Of a stretch of DNA of 64,000 bases, positions 1 through 11,170 are shown one piece after another (the first letter of the stretch is position 1; each line of letters starts with the position of its first letter). The DNA is from Hermatobates lingyangjiaoensis (lineage: Eukaryota; Arthropoda; Insecta; Hemiptera; Hermatobatidae). The notes under the pieces were generated by a model, which was not told the origin of the DNA, did not search any database, and saw nothing but the letters and a program-made list of their open reading frames with translations. The translations under genes and the position numbers were made by a program. The stretch covers positions 186,001 to 250,000 of the forward strand of contig JAPFBL010000068.1 of NCBI GenBank assembly GCA_026182355.1, given 5' to 3'.

Positions 1-314
1 CATATGTAAATGTCTTTATGACACTGTTGGAATAGTCTTTTTTTCTTCTCGGGATGTGTAATGACTTTGCTCAGATTTGTAGTCGTTATTTCTCTCACAT
101 GGATCATAAGTGAAGAGCACCTTCAATATTTTATAATAGCAGTAAACACTTATTTTCCAGGCAAGTTTACCAAGACCATTTCTTCTAATAAAGCGGACGT
201 GACTTATAGGTAACTGAAAGTGTTATCAATACTTCAGTTTGCTTCAAGCCAAATAATAAACTTCTTCACTTTTCAGCTTGTCATCTTTTCTGTAGAAAAA
301 TACAAATTACTATA
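1..314. other. AT-rich non-coding flank
   Basis: No coding pattern, RNA gene or clear repeat is visible in this stretch. It leads into a CT-rich run. Confidence 0.5.
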
Positions 315-356
315 CTCTTCTCTCTCTCTTGCTCTCTCTACCTCTCTCACTCTCTG
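315..356. repeat. CT-rich microsatellite
   Basis: An imperfect (CT)n run lies directly before a PLE family B tail fragment. Confidence 0.7.
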
Positions 357-360
357 AACC

Positions 361-510
361 AGTGCGCTTGGTTTCCCTCTCTTATCTCTCCTGAAGACGG
401 TTCAAACAGAAAGATAGAGACTGTAAGTGTGTGCTTTTGATTTCTCTATGTTTTTTTTTTGCTACATTGAATTATTTGTCCGTCTTGGATCGTATTTCTA
501 ACGAAAAAGT
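361..510 (+). mobile_element. PLE tail fragment, family B
   Basis: This segment matches 45393-45545 (+) and the arms of the foldbacks at 1441-1722 and 10932-11170. Shared landmarks are AGTGCGCTTGG, a CTGAAGA...GAAA motif (391-412), TAGAGACTGTAAG and GGATCGTATTT, ending at a short TA run. The motif and the TA boundary are typical of the PLE-tail families in this window. Assignment to PLEs is by analogy with family A, whose reverse transcriptase is present at 40569. Confidence 0.6.
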
Positions 511-520
511 ATATATACAT

Positions 521-729
521 ACACTGGTGTATTTTGGGAGCAGACCTTCATTCATACATGTTTCATTAAATACCTAGCTTATTTTTAATCTGGTCCTTTT
601 TTTGCACAACTTTTCTAATTTTCTAATATAATTTTACCTAAAACATAGAAAAATTATATTAGAAAATTAGAAAAGTTGTGCAAGAAAACGGACTGGATTA
701 AAAATAAGCAAGGAAGGCATTTAATCAAA
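521..729 (-). mobile_element. Foldback of PLE ORF N-terminal fragments
   Basis: The arms 561-635 and 650-729 are near-perfect inverted copies with about 14 bp between them. Read on the minus strand, 640-521 encodes a broken frame with KLCKKRTRLKI followed by FNETCMNEGLLPKYT. This matches the PLE N-terminal segment at 32113-32215 (-), 42820-42896 (+) and 46491-46600 (-). The other arm repeats the first part on the plus strand (KLCKKTDWIKNKQG). It appears to be two truncated PLE 5' ends in opposite orientation. Confidence 0.6.
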
Positions 730-738
730 CATATATAT

Positions 739-955
739 AAAGATTTCACATAAACACGTGAAATAACAATCAATGATCAAACCAGAATATGAAATGGGAA
801 AACAGGACTACGATCTTTCAACCGTAACAAGTGGTCTTCGTCAGGGTCAAAAACCCAACTGAGTGGGGTTCAGTTGGGGTTTTTGACTCTGACGAAGACT
901 GCTTGTTACGATTGAAAGATCTTGGTCTTGTTTTCCCATTTCATATTGTGATTTG

Positions 956-960
<5 letters not shown>
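739..960. mobile_element. Family A PLE tail-to-tail foldback
   Basis: Left arm 739-862 is the minus-strand copy and right arm about 870-960 the plus-strand copy of the tail at 42450-42574, which belongs to the PLE with an intact frame. The right arm carries CTGACGA at 889, stem GACTG/CGATT and GAAA at 914-917, and it ends in a long TA array. The left arm includes the outermost piece (CACGTGTTTATGTGAAATC in reverse) that the right arm lacks. Confidence 0.8.
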
Positions 961-1038
<78 letters not shown>

Positions 1039-1050
1039 TGAGTTGTGTGT
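958..1050. repeat. (TA)n then (TG)n microsatellite
   Basis: About 40 bp of TA passes into about 50 bp of TG, marking the outer edge of the preceding foldback. Confidence 0.95.
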
Positions 1051-1128
1051 AAAGTTCATTTGTTTGGAACTTCAAGAGATGAACTTTTTCAATGAAACTT
1101 TACTTCTATACCCACAGATATAGATATA

Positions 1129-1247
1129 CCATATATATATATATATATCAATGATCAAACCACAATAAGAAATGGGAAAACAAGACTTTCTTATTGTGGT
1201 TTGATCATTGATAGTTGTTTCACGTGTTTATGCGAAATCTTTATATA
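1129..1247. mobile_element. Short family A hairpin between TA runs
   Basis: Arms 1149-1172 and 1187-1210 are perfectly complementary over 24 bp with a 14-bp spacer. The right arm continues through the family A end (CACGTGTTTATGCGAAATC) to a TA run at about 1243. It is the terminal part of the family A tail folded on itself, so almost all internal tail sequence is lost. Confidence 0.75.
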
Positions 1248-1255
1248 TATATATA

Positions 1256-1374
1256 CAAACACGTTTTCTTCTTCTCGGAGTTTGGTCAGGGTAAATATAT
1301 GGAATCACCTTTGGCAAAAAGGTGATTCCATATATTTACCCTGACCAAACTCCGAGAAGAAGAAATAGTGTTTG
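1256..1374. repeat. Near-perfect 50-bp inverted repeat
   Basis: The arms, about 1256-1309 and 1320-1374, hold GGAGTTTGGTCAGGG and GGTGATTCCATATA in opposite orientation around a short loop. The repeat sits between TA runs like the neighbouring foldbacks. No coding match was recognised. Confidence 0.7.
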
Positions 1375-1406
1375 TTTATATTTAGTGGTCAAAAAAAACA
1401 GTACCG

Positions 1407-1436
<30 letters not shown>
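1407..1436. repeat. (TA)n microsatellite
   Basis: About 30 bp of TA separates two foldbacks. Confidence 0.9.
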
Positions 1437-1438
<2 letters not shown>

Positions 1439-1440
1439 AA

Positions 1441-1722
1441 ACAGGAAAACGATCTAAAAGGACAACAAACGTTTCACGATGAATCACAAACACAGTACTA
1501 AGGAACAAACACACTTAATGTCTCTAATTTATGGTTGAACCGTCATCAGGAGAGTTGAGAAAGGGTCACTAAGCGCACTTGTGAAGCGACGGTTGGAGAC
1601 CCTCGCTTCACAAGTGCGCTTGGTGTCCCTTTCTCAACTGTCCTGATGACGGTTCAACCGAAAATTAGAGACATTAAGTTTGTTTGTTCTTTAGTTCTGT
1701 TTTTGTGATTCATCGTGATACG
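1441..1722. mobile_element. Family B tail-to-tail foldback
   Basis: The arms, about 1478-1589 and 1602-1722, are inverted copies around a loop near 1590-1600. The right arm carries CTGATGA at 1643, a GGT/ACC mini-stem and GAAA at 1660-1663. It ends in GTGATTCATCGTGATACG directly before a TA array. Related sequences lie at 361-510, 10932-11170 and 45393-45545. Confidence 0.75.

Positions 1723-1750
<28 letters not shown>
1723..1750. repeat. (TA)n microsatellite
   Basis: TA array between the family B and family C foldbacks. Confidence 0.9.
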
Positions 1751-1755
<5 letters not shown>

Positions 1756-2027
1756 AATAAAAGAAACGGTCCAGCGGACTTTATTACAATAAAATAAAAA
1801 ACGAAGGAAACACACAGAAAGACACAGACATAACTCACATCGATATTTCGACAATCGTCGTCATCAGGAGGTGCGAAGAGCGAAGAGTCCCGCAGGAAGA
1901 GCCCTGTCTTCCTGCGGGACTCTTCGCTCTTCGCTCTTCGCACCTCCTGATGACGACGATTGTCGAAATATCGATGTGAGTTATGTCTGTGTCTTTCTGT
2001 GTGTTTCCTTCGTTTTTTATTTTATTG

Positions 2028-2028
<1 letters not shown>
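1751..2028. mobile_element. Family C tail-to-tail foldback
   Basis: The arms 1786-1901 and about 1908-2028 are near-perfect inverted copies; the right arm has one extra 6-bp CTCTTCG-type unit. The right arm carries CTGATGA at 1947, stem GAC/GTC and GAAA at 1965-1968, then ATATCGATGTGAG. The outer 56 bp recur as the perfect palindrome at 43513-43624. TA arrays flank both sides. Confidence 0.75.
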
Positions 2029-2064
<36 letters not shown>

Positions 2065-2098
2065 ATATATGAACCTATAATTCTTTTTTATTATTATG

Positions 2099-2132
<34 letters not shown>

Positions 2133-2137
2133 ATATC
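2029..2137. repeat. (TA)n arrays with short interruption
   Basis: Two TA arrays, about 2029-2060 and 2097-2137, are separated by about 36 bp of AT-rich sequence. Confidence 0.9.
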
Positions 2138-2263
2138 AGAGATCTGTATATTAGGCCTAAAAAATTATCATATTACAAAGATCGAACAACAGGTTCATTA
2201 GGTTTGAAATAATTTTTTTGCCGGAACTGCTTCTTGTGACAATTAATGTAGGAATAATTAAAT

Positions 2264-2446
2264 GAAACGGTCCAACAGACTTTTAAATAAAACCAATTAA
2301 AAAAGATAGCACACAGATATACACAGGAATAACTCACTTGTATATTTCGACCATCGTCGAAACGTATATGATGACGATGATGGTCGAAATATAGAAGTGA
2401 GTTATTCCTGTGTCTGTGTGCTATCTTTTTCAATTGGTTTTTAATT
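2264..2446. mobile_element. Foldback related to family C
   Basis: Inverted arms meet near 2360. The plus arm has TGATGACGATGATGGTCGAAA (2369-2389) and then ATATAGAAGTGAGTTATTCC. This resembles both family C (1947) and the C2 tails at 9141, 42764 and 46397. The outer left end carries AAACGGTCCAACAGAC, like the 1760s copy. Confidence 0.65.
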
Positions 2447-2449
2447 AAT

Positions 2450-3070
2450 GTATAAATATTAATTCAATAGATGAAGATTGATTAATATTCTTTTAGTGCA
2501 TCAATCAACAAAAACCTTTCCCGTTGAACCACCTAGAATTATTATTAGACAATCAAGGAACCTTTAAAACCACATATTCTCCTATTACACATACAACTGA
2601 ATAAACCACCGGCAATAATACAATCCAACCTATATTCTAGATCTCGATCGAAAATTTGCCTGTTACAGCTGTTCACAACAATTTGAGGAGTCTCAATTAC
2701 TAGACATGCACATTTTATCACTATAGTAACCTTTTGCACCACTTTAACCTTATATGTCTCCTGCAGTGCCAACATTGCGACAGTTTAAAGACATTATCAG
2801 GAGAAAAGGGGAAAACAGGATGATGAAAACGTTTAACGGTTTATAGACCATTTGGAATGAAGCTGTACGTTGCAAACATTATGACCACGAGACCTTTGAA
2901 AATAAAGAAATAATAACAAAAGTCTAAATAAGAATTAATTAAGAGAAAGAGGAAAGGATATAATCGTAAATTAGAGAATTCAGAATATTAGAGGAAAGTT
3001 GTCTATAATCACCGATACATTTTTTTGTATTACCATTAGTATTTGTGACTCATGTTGTTATTTATTTTTA
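2450..3070. other. AT-rich stretch, nothing recognised
   Basis: Short open frames only, with no motif or host exon identified. Confidence 0.4.
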
Positions 3071-3074
3071 ATGG

Positions 3075-3240
3075 TTTCATGGTCATTATGTGATATTACG
3101 AATTTACGTCGTCGCAAATCTGTACACGCTTCGTCTTGTATTTTCTTCTCCTGAGGATGGCGTCAAGTTGAAATGATTTTTGTAACCTTTTTTAAGTGTT
3201 GTTTTCTTTTTATTTTGTCTGTAATAAACTTAATTTTACG
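3075..3240 (+). mobile_element. Probable PLE tail with hairpin motif
   Basis: CTGAGGA at 3151 is followed by T, GGC...GTT and GAAA ending at 3173, the same layout as other tail motifs here. The downstream T-rich part resembles tail ends but has no second copy in the window, so the family is unassigned. Confidence 0.4.
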
Positions 3241-4138
3241 TAAATTATTGTAAACATTCTATGACTAAAAAGAGAAGATCAAGTATATCAGTATTGTGAT
3301 TCAAAGGTTAAAGGAAGTTTGGCTGTTTATTATATGTATCCAAGAGCTGTTTAGAGCCTCTTGACTTGAAGATAGCTGTAATTGGATTTGTATAATGGTA
3401 TTTGATCAGGCAATGGGGAAGCCAAGAGGCAATAGTTCTCAATATGTTGAACAAACGCTCCTCTCTTTACCCTGTCGCCAGCATTGTTAGCGTGCCTGTT
3501 CCCATTCTTCTGATATGGCCATCTTCCCAATATGTCATTTCAATGACTCAGACAATGTATACCACTTTTCATTTATTTTATTCAAGTCATATTTTAGAAT
3601 CTTTCCAAAGATTAGAGTTATAAGTTCGTTTATCTTGAATTCATATCAATTGAAAACATACTTCTTCACTTACCACGAATTCAAATCTATTATAACGACT
3701 GCGCTGTTTGACAATCTCGTGTTCGCCTGTTCTAGCCAACTTTACTGTTTTTATCCACTGTCACGTCAGACTGGCATTAAATATTTCTTTTCTAGTGCCA
3801 AGTAATTTGTTGTACTGAACATAAGTTATTCATAAAATTAATTAAATTGTTCCATATGTTAATTTTCTGTGTATTTACAATATTAAAAGTTTATTTTTTA
3901 CACCATAACTAATTATTTCAGTAAATTTGTCATCTATACAATGATTACAACGGAAGAACTGTATTTTAATAAAAGATGGACTTAATAATTTAGGTTATTT
4001 ATTAAGGCGACTATTAAGCTTATATAGTTAAAGTAAGCTCCTAGTTATCAATTAAATTTGTATAAGTAACAATTATTTCACCCATCCATGTAGTCTCCAC
4101 GGTACAAAACATTATATTCTCCACATAAATAGAAAAAA

Positions 4139-4164
4139 AGATTTCACATAAACACGTGAAATAA
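4139..4164 (-). mobile_element. Terminal sliver of family A tail
   Basis: AGATTTCACATAAACACGTG plus a few bases matches the outermost end of family A read in reverse. It is alone, flanked by A/T-rich sequence rather than a TA array. Confidence 0.5.
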
Positions 4165-4933
4165 AAATCTTTTTTTCTAAATGAAAAGAAGAAAAAGTAA
4201 ATACTTATAATAGTCTTCATTAAATTAAAATTTGCCATAATTTACTGTTGGTTACAATATACATATGTTTGTTATGCAAATACAAATAAATTTGAAAATT
4301 CAAAGAATTAAAGTAATCAAAAAGGCACATTATTAATAGGAATGTACAAAGAGTTATTAAAAAGTCTATTAATAATTAATAGGAAGTTAATGATTTTCCT
4401 GCTAGTAGTTGGAAGGTAGTTGGAGTAGAATAGCAGGGTAGCCGTCTGCATTGCAAGTAAAGTATGCAACTCTGTGTACGAATCGCGTTTTCTTTATATA
4501 CACATTTCTTTGTGAGCACTTCTATTATTAATGTGTTCTTTTTTTCATAATAAGTAGATACGACACTATTCATTGAACCTAGTGTAATAGTTCAATGATA
4601 TCAATATGTAAGTAAACGATTATTGTAAATGTAACTTTCAGAAATCAGAAATTATTAAAAATTAAAAAGAACAATAAACAATAAAAGAAAAAAGAGAGTA
4701 TATTGTGCGTGTAAAATATATTGTATATTTTACAATTCATAAAATAACTGTACTTTTCGTGGTTAACATGGTATATATGAGTTAGTTTTTAAAAATCTAA
4801 AATTCTGACGGATCCAAAATTTTTTACTTATTGGTTTCAAGCTCAAGTACTATCCCTTAAAATAGATAAAAAGATAAAAATAAGAGTATTTTGAGAGTGA
4901 AAGGGTTGAAACTAGATTTAGCATTGGATGTTT

Positions 4934-4952
4934 GGGGGGGGGGGAAGGGGGG
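4934..4952. repeat. G-run
   Basis: Nineteen bases of almost pure G (with AA inside) stand out in AT-rich surroundings. The plus strand could form a G-quadruplex-like structure. Confidence 0.6.
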
Positions 4953-5160
4953 CGTGAGCTTATGACATGGGGTACATCGTATCCACTAGCCTCAAAGTAT
5001 ACCTTCTTAGGAATTATTAATTTAATTAAAATTTATTTTTTTAAACCCAGGGAAAGTGATGAGTATTTTTTTATAACACTCTGTTTCTATTTATTTAATT
5101 TTCAGTTTTTTGTTCATAATTTTACATCTTTAAATATTACTGTCATTATATAAAACACTT

Positions 5161-5480
5161 AGGGGCCAGGTTAGCTCAGTCGTTAACGTATTCACCTCTG
5201 AACTTATAGAACTGGGGTTTGATCCCCCACCTGGCCCTCGATTTATTCATGTTGCAGGTGAATATATCTGAGCACGTCGTCCGGACGTTAGGCCGTCGGT
5301 CCCGAGCCTGTACAATGTCAGGTACTCGTTAATGATCCCTACTCTAAATATATTTGAGTTAGGCAAAATTTAGGACTCCCACAGTAGAATCAATCTTCAT
5401 TGTGTGGTATCACAAAGAGCCAATGCTCGACCTACGTGTGTTCCCTTCTGGAACTACGACTGTAACCTAACCTAATCTAT
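5161..5480 (+). mobile_element. tRNA-headed SINE
   Basis: The head carries an A-box-like TAGCTCAGTCG (5172-5182) and a B-box-like GGTTTGATCCC (5216-5226) at tRNA-like spacing. It closes with a CCACCTGGCC acceptor-like strand that pairs with GGCCAGG at 5164. A body follows with TCGATTTATTCA and GTCGGTCCCGAGCCTG, and the tail contains GTAACCTAACCTAATC. The same family occurs in reverse at 63601-63900, and body fragments recur at 31040-31260. It is not called a functional tRNA because the anticodon arm is poorly formed and the body is shared between copies. Confidence 0.8.
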
Positions 5481-5489
5481 ATAAAACAC

Positions 5490-7256
5490 TTTCTGTTCCT
5501 ACAAAGGGATAATTTTTAATATTTATTTAGTATTTTACCTGTTAATAGAAAAAGAACAACATCATAACATTGAATTTATGTTTTAACATTTGTTTGGTAC
5601 AACTTCAATTACTTACTAAATAGAGTCACCTTTGAAATGTCCACCATTTTTAAATGAGTATCAAATAAAATTAGTGTAATTAATGTATGCTATTTTATAA
5701 TCAGTAGTTAGGTGCACAGTCTTAAAGAGTTTTGAATACACCTATCAATCAAAGAAATGTCATCTCTTTAACTTTAACATTCTCTTTAACTCTAACACTT
5801 CTATGGTTTAAGTAAATTTAATTATTATTAGGAAAAGTAAAAGACTGTAAAATAAAACAAACCTACTCTCAATTTTTGAATAAAAATTAAAAGTAAAACA
5901 CGCTGAATTATTTTTTTTAAATGTATGTAAATTGTAACGTATTTTTACAATTTTTTAGTTCAATATTTGATATTTGATTAAAATAAATTAAAATTAATAA
6001 ATATCAATTATTTATAAACTGATAGGGCTTAAATTTTGGTTCGTTTATAGATTAAGACTTTAATGCCAACTGCAATTAAATGTTTGCCTGTGAATTACAG
6101 TTATTTTATAAATTATAGTTTGCTCAAGGCACAAAATAATTTACCCCTTTATTTAACTTTAGTGGTTAATATGAAATTATTACTTTATATTCATTTATAT
6201 TTGAGTCAAATGGAAGTGAATATCAATAAGCCGTTTCACCCAAGTTATACGATTTGAAATACAACAAATAGATCTTAATTGTATTTGTATCAATACATTT
6301 ATTTTTTCAGATTATATCAATTAAATGGCTATTTGGATTTGAAGAGTAATTAATTTTGAATATTATTTACAAATAATTCAGAGATATTATCTATTCTGTT
6401 CGTAGCTTGTTTAAGTTGTCGCTTCAAATAGTCCGTAAGAATTTAACCTTGGGTTAGAAAGGCGACTTGAGAATCAGTTGGCTATTACAGCTAATGGAAA
6501 GAGTTTAGCGAGTTTTCACCACCCAGAATTACTGATGCATTCGAATCGCGTACAATCCTAAACAAACTTAAAACTTTATATTTACTCGTAAAGTAGTTAA
6601 AGTTTTTGTTTGCAATAATGCCTGTTTTACTTGAAAGAGTTAAAGACACACTAATAAAATGCGCAAACAAGGCTTGAAGATAAAACTCTCGTTAATGAAG
6701 GGTTATCCCACATTTTACGGCTCTCGATTGCATAAGAAGTTTGTAAATTTCCTGAAGCAATTTCCTGAATTCGTAATTTATAGGCGATTAAACATTACGT
6801 ATACAGTAGCATTAAATATTGAATAGTCAACATGATTTAACATTCAAGCTACGGTAAGAAATTCAGAAGCGGGACTAAGATGCTTCAAACAGAACAACTA
6901 ATCTTTGTCAGTCTGAATGAGACCCTGACCTGATCCATTCCTGAGTTATTTCTGATGTTTACATGTTGATATTGACTAGAGTACTTGACCAAATTTCTTT
7001 GTGCATGGCATATCTGACTGCCATTAGACCATTACGATACCATTACGACTACCCCACTCATTACGATATTTTGTCATCCGTCGTCATCATTAAGACTGAG
7101 TCAAGTTTGAACTAACCGTTACTAATGTTTATAATATTTTATCTATTGAATTTAATCACAGAGGAGTCTATAATATTTCTTTATAACACTGACTTTTTAT
7201 AGGTAATAAATTTAGCTCCGGTTCAATCAATATGCTGATTTTCATTATTTATATTC

Positions 7257-7259
<3 letters not shown>
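5490..7259. other. AT-rich intron-like sequence
   Basis: No coding pattern or repeat copy was recognised. It ends at a long TA array. Confidence 0.4.

Positions 7260-7308
<49 letters not shown>
7260..7308. repeat. (TA)n microsatellite
   Basis: About 49 bp of TA. Confidence 0.95.
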
Positions 7309-7310
<2 letters not shown>

Positions 7311-7522
7311 TGTGTCTCTTTGTATCGGTCGTTGGAAACATTCACATCCCCATTCCTATGTTTCTTTTTTTTCCTTGCCTCTCCTGAAAACGCCATTGTA
7401 GCCGAAAAGATCGAGATCGTGAGTGTTAGTTCCTCTTATGTTTTGTAGTTATAACTGTAAATATATATATATATTTGTGTACAATGGGAGCAGGTCTTCC
7501 CTTAAGCATATGTTATTAAAAT
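7309..7522 (+). mobile_element. PLE tail fragment, family D, plus N-terminal sliver
   Basis: The tail begins after a TA array and carries CTGAAAA...GCC-GAAA (7384-7407), then GATCGTGAGTG and a short TA run near 7460. Beyond that run, GGGAGCAGGTCTTCCCTTAAG (7486-7506) resembles the antisense N-terminal PLE boundary seen at 536, 12264 and 32113. Confidence 0.5.
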
Positions 7523-7523
7523 A

Positions 7524-7690
7524 AGCAGCAGCTTCTGCATTGACCAGTTTCTTGTTGACACTCTCTAGTTTTCGTATCACTCTGCGGTGAGACTCTGGTA
7601 GCTACCAGAGTATTGGTTTGCGTATCACCGCAAAGTGATACGAAAACTAGAGAGTGTCAACAAGAAACTGGTCAATGCAGAAGCTGCTGC
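7524..7690. repeat. Near-perfect 75-bp inverted repeat
   Basis: Arms of about 75 bp (GCAGCAGCTTCTGCATTGAC leading into ACACTCTCTAGTTTTCGTAT) fold back around a short imperfect loop with GGTAGCTACC. A similar phrase, GTGAATGCAGAAACTGCG, occurs at 12702. The repeat lies between family D and family A tails. Confidence 0.75.
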
Positions 7691-7714
7691 ATATTTTAAT
7701 AATATATACATATA

Positions 7715-7943
7715 AAGATTTCACATAAACACGTGAAGTAACAATCAATGATCAAACCACAATAAGAAATGGGAAAATAAGACTAAGATCTTTCAACCGT
7801 AACAAGCGGTCTTCGTCAGAGTCAAAAACCCAACTGATTGGATTTTTGACTCTGTTGGGTTTTTGACTCTGACGAAGACCGCTTGTTACGGTTGAAACCT
7901 TAGTCTTGTTTTCCCATTTCTTATTGTGGTTTGATCATTGATA
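7715..7943. mobile_element. Family A tail-to-tail foldback
   Basis: Minus-oriented tail 7715-7833 joins plus-oriented tail 7845-7943. The right arm has CTGACGA at 7869, stem GACCG/CGGTT and GAAA at 7894-7897. The phrase TTTTTGACTCTGTTGGGT near 7845 repeats part of the junction. It ends at a short TA array. Confidence 0.8.
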
Positions 7944-7961
7944 TATATATATTATATATAT

Positions 7962-9078
7962 TAGTTATTTGTATTTCCTAATTGTACACATACATGTAAG
8001 GTGCAATATTGATTCATTAAATTACTGTTACACTTCATCAGTCATAGTGTTTAGTTTATTTGATAATATGCAATGTTTTGGTGTAGCTGAGTTTTTAACG
8101 CTAACAAAAAGTGCAATTGTAAAGAAGAGTGTCTGCGTATAATACTGCCTTTTGTGTATTTTGCTGGAGTATGCGGTGTGCATACGAGGACATAAGGTTG
8201 TATCACTAGATATTCTCCAATCTATTTTTGATTTGATGGGACAAAGTTAAATTTTAACGCACTTCGCACGTGTTTCCAGACAATAGTGTGTCCTTACCGA
8301 TCTAGAGCACGGACCATGAATTCAAGACTGTACCAGTTTCACCTCTTTGGCCTTAAATCTTTAACTCCTCCCGTTATAAAGCTTTCAAGCCTTTAGCCCT
8401 AAAGCCAAGGTAAAATTTCTTAAATAACTTGTTAACTTAATGGTATGTTGGGAGTCAAGGCTCCAATCCAAAGGAGATTGTCTTAATTGAAGCTTGTTTC
8501 TTCTCGGCTTCGTCGTAGCTTTATTAAAAGGTTAATGAAAAACAGTTGACCCCATCTTGAACTTGATTAAAGGATATTAAACAAGTTTTATTAAAGTTCC
8601 ATTGTTAATTACTTTCTTTTAAAGTAACAATTCTTTATTTGAATTGAAAATAAATTACCAAAATCAAAGAAAAAGAAACTTTGATGAAGATACTATAAAA
8701 CCAATCATTATTTTTCATTGTATTGAAAACTAATATCAAAGTCTTTTAAACAAACTGGATCTCTGAAGAAAGCTTTAAAATTAAACCTTGGCAATTTAAT
8801 CTCCTATCCTCTTTTGAAGTGTTTTTAAGCTTTCTATTATTTAATAATGTTCTTTCTCAAGTCTAATCACTCTCTTCACTTTTCAAGGCTTCTTTTTTAA
8901 ATTTTAGTTTCAAAGAGTATTAATAACTGTGTCTGTAACCTACCAGCAAGAGTACACATTCTTTTTTAAGTTATACATTTAAATGAAAAAAGTAATATTA
9001 TTGTCTGTTACAAGATTACATTTTATTTTATTGTTGACATAAAACAATATTTGTTAGTGAAAAGGCAATTATATTCTT
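7962..9078. other. AT-rich intron-like sequence
   Basis: No exon or repeat copy recognised. Confidence 0.4.
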
Positions 9079-9211
9079 TAATATATATATATATATATAA
9101 ATAAGTCGTTATCAGCCTTTGGAGCGATTCACATCTATTCCTGACGACGAGGACATCGAAATATAGTAGTGAGTTCAGTGATTTATTTTCTATGTGTTCT
9201 TTTGAAAATTC

Positions 9212-9267
<56 letters not shown>

Positions 9268-9275
9268 TATAATAT
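9079..9275 (+). mobile_element. C2 PLE tail fragment between TA arrays
   Basis: TA run (9079-9100), then a tail carrying CTGACGA at 9141, GA/TC mini-stem, GAAA ending at 9161 and ATATAGTAGTGAGTT. A longer TA array (9219-9275) follows. The same module is at 42764 and 46397. Confidence 0.65.
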
Positions 9276-9279
9276 ATAT

Positions 9280-9660
9280 TTAATATTGGTGGACGAAGCC
9301 AGAAAAACGTTACATTTTTTTTATTTCGAAATAATTACCTTCATAATTTATTAAATTCAGTGTTATGAAACGGCACTGATTTTTTTCATTGCTAATTAAA
9401 TTCTATTTGTCGATTTTACGATACGCTTTTGTTTTCCTTTATTTTACCAAACTGGCACTCTATTAAGACAAATGAAAGGCATAAATATACACGGAAAAAA
9501 TTAATAACATTCGATACAAAAAATGTATACTTTTCAATTTATGTTACAAAAACTGTGGTAATAATTGTGAAAAACTAAATAAGATAAACAGAACAGTAAT
9601 CCAGGAAATCTAATAAGAATAATTAACACTACCCTGAGCAAAATTATTTCAAACTACTGC
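9280..9660. other. AT-rich, nothing recognised
   Basis: No coding or repeat signal seen. Confidence 0.35.
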
Positions 9661-9785
9661 ATGATATGAACAGATTTCTATTCAGCATCCACGTGAATAA
9701 ATCCATGGCTACAGTGGTATTTGAACCCCTGTTCTACCAGTCCTGAGTCGAGCACGTAAGCAACTGGGTTGCCCTATCCCCTTGA
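9660..9785 (-). mobile_element. tRNA-headed SINE head, minus strand
   Basis: On the minus strand GGCAACCCAGTTGCTTACG (A-box region) precedes AGGGGTTCAAATACC (B-box-like), followed by GGATTTATTCACG. The last phrase is shared with the other SINE copies. Only the head and the start of the body are retained. Confidence 0.6.
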
Positions 9786-10283
9786 CAAAATAAAATAATT
9801 TAAACGTGGATTTTATAACAAATCTATCTCAGTATTTTATCTAACTTAGTAAATCTATCCAAAAAAGAACAAAAAATGGCAAAAAAAATGTGAGAAACAT
9901 AATTAAGCATATTTACGAAAGGCTCTTCAGTTTTAAAAACTTCATCTTACCAAGCACACTGGTAAAAAGTGGAGGTCGATTACACACGAGTTTTTATTCA
10001 TCACTTATCTGGTGTACTTGATCTACCACTTTCCTCTTTCTTAAGGGCATTTGAAGGAAAAGTTACAGTAAAAATGTGAGTCTTTCTATTTGTTTACTGT
10101 TTACGTTTATTTCTAAACATATGTATAAGAAACTCACTACAGTAAATAGGGGATAACATTCTGAATGTTTTCGTATAACACGTCAATTGCATGCGCTCTC
10201 CTACGACAATTAATCCTAATGGCCTCAGACTGTTATTACCCTATTTTTGTGGGTGTTGCTAAAATATTCATATTGCAGGTTAT
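9786..10283. other. AT-rich, nothing recognised
   Basis: No coding or repeat signal seen before the short TA run at 10290. Confidence 0.35.
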
Positions 10284-10307
10284 TGTGATATTTATATATA
10301 TATATCC

Positions 10308-10430
10308 CATCTGTTGGGTTTTTGACTCTGATGAAGACTGCTTGTTACTGTTGAAAGATCTTAGTCTTGTTTTCCCATATTCTTATTGTGGTTTGATCAT
10401 TGATTGTTATTTCACGTGTTTATGTGAAAT

Positions 10431-10471
<41 letters not shown>
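10308..10471 (+). mobile_element. Family A tail and (TA)n
   Basis: Single-orientation family A tail from GTTGGGTTTTTGACTCTG to GTGAAATCTTTA. CTGATGA is at 10328 and GAAA at 10353-10356; the stem strand CTGTT carries a change relative to CGGTT. A TA array fills 10434-10471, and a short TA run also precedes the tail. Confidence 0.8.
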
Positions 10472-10474
<3 letters not shown>

Positions 10475-10499
10475 TCATAAAAGCATCGAGTGTGAAATA

Positions 10500-10899
10500 G
10501 ATACAGGATCAAATTTATTAGGATTCTGTCAGTTTTTTAGGTTAAATCAACTTCAAAACATGGAATAAACAGTGTCGCACATTAAGTCAAAAAAGGATAC
10601 TTCTTGTTGAAACATCAAATTGTTCTTTTTATAAATCTCTGGGACACAACTTCAATTAAGCCGGAAGAACGCGTAGAAATAACTGATAACTGACAAAGCT
10701 CACTTCTACATTTCAACTGTTGACGGTATGAGGAGTTGAAATACCACTCCCGGCGTCAGCCAAAGAAAATATGAAGTTACATGTATATACAGTAACCTTG
10801 CCCTGGCTTGTGCAGGCAGCTGCCAGTCTTGGCTTACCTCCTAAGCCGAAACTTTGAAGTCGATCTTTAATGAAGTCAGTATTCTTCATATGTATAAGA

Positions 10900-10900
<1 letters not shown>
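10500..10900. other. No gene recognised
   Basis: Slightly less AT-rich, with short frames only. No host exon could be supported. Confidence 0.35.
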
Positions 10901-10931
<31 letters not shown>

Positions 10932-11170
10932 GTTTAGAGTAAACAATAGGTATATGATTTTTAATAAGTATCATCAGGAGAGAAACCGGGAGAGAAGAGA
11001 TAGAGACGCAAAGCGCACTAGCGAAGCGACGGTTTCGCAAGTGCGCTTGGTGTCCGTATCTCTTCCCTCCTGATGACTGTTAAACCAAAAATTAGAGATT
11101 ATAACTGTTTTTCTCCTATATACTGTGTACCTATAGTTTCCTTTGAAATGTTTGTTGTCCATTTTGGATC
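10901..11170. mobile_element. Family B foldback after (TA)n
   Basis: TA array at 10901-10931, then inverted family B arms (about 10970-11018 and 11036-11100) around GCGACGGTTTCGC. The plus arm has CTGATGACTGTTAAACC followed by AAAA (11070-11090), so the GAAA is degraded to CAAAA. It ends near TTTTGGATCGTTATC. Confidence 0.65.

Larger units (their letters stand above)
3245..5155. other. AT-rich intron-like sequence
   Basis: No exon was recognised. Contents are a short family A end fragment (4139-4164) and a G-run (4934-4952), listed separately. Confidence 0.4.

Noticed and set aside
847..2154. Short frames rich in Ile-Tyr or His-Thr repeats
   Set aside because: They are translations of TA, TG and AC microsatellites and of foldback arms; no independent coding evidence.
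5161..5230. Functional tRNA gene
   Set aside because: A and B boxes are present but the stem-loops are imperfect and the downstream body is shared with other dispersed copies, so it is a SINE head.
5455..5480. Interstitial telomere repeat (CCTAA-like)
   Set aside because: Only two units occur, always at the end of the SINE body; it is the SINE tail.
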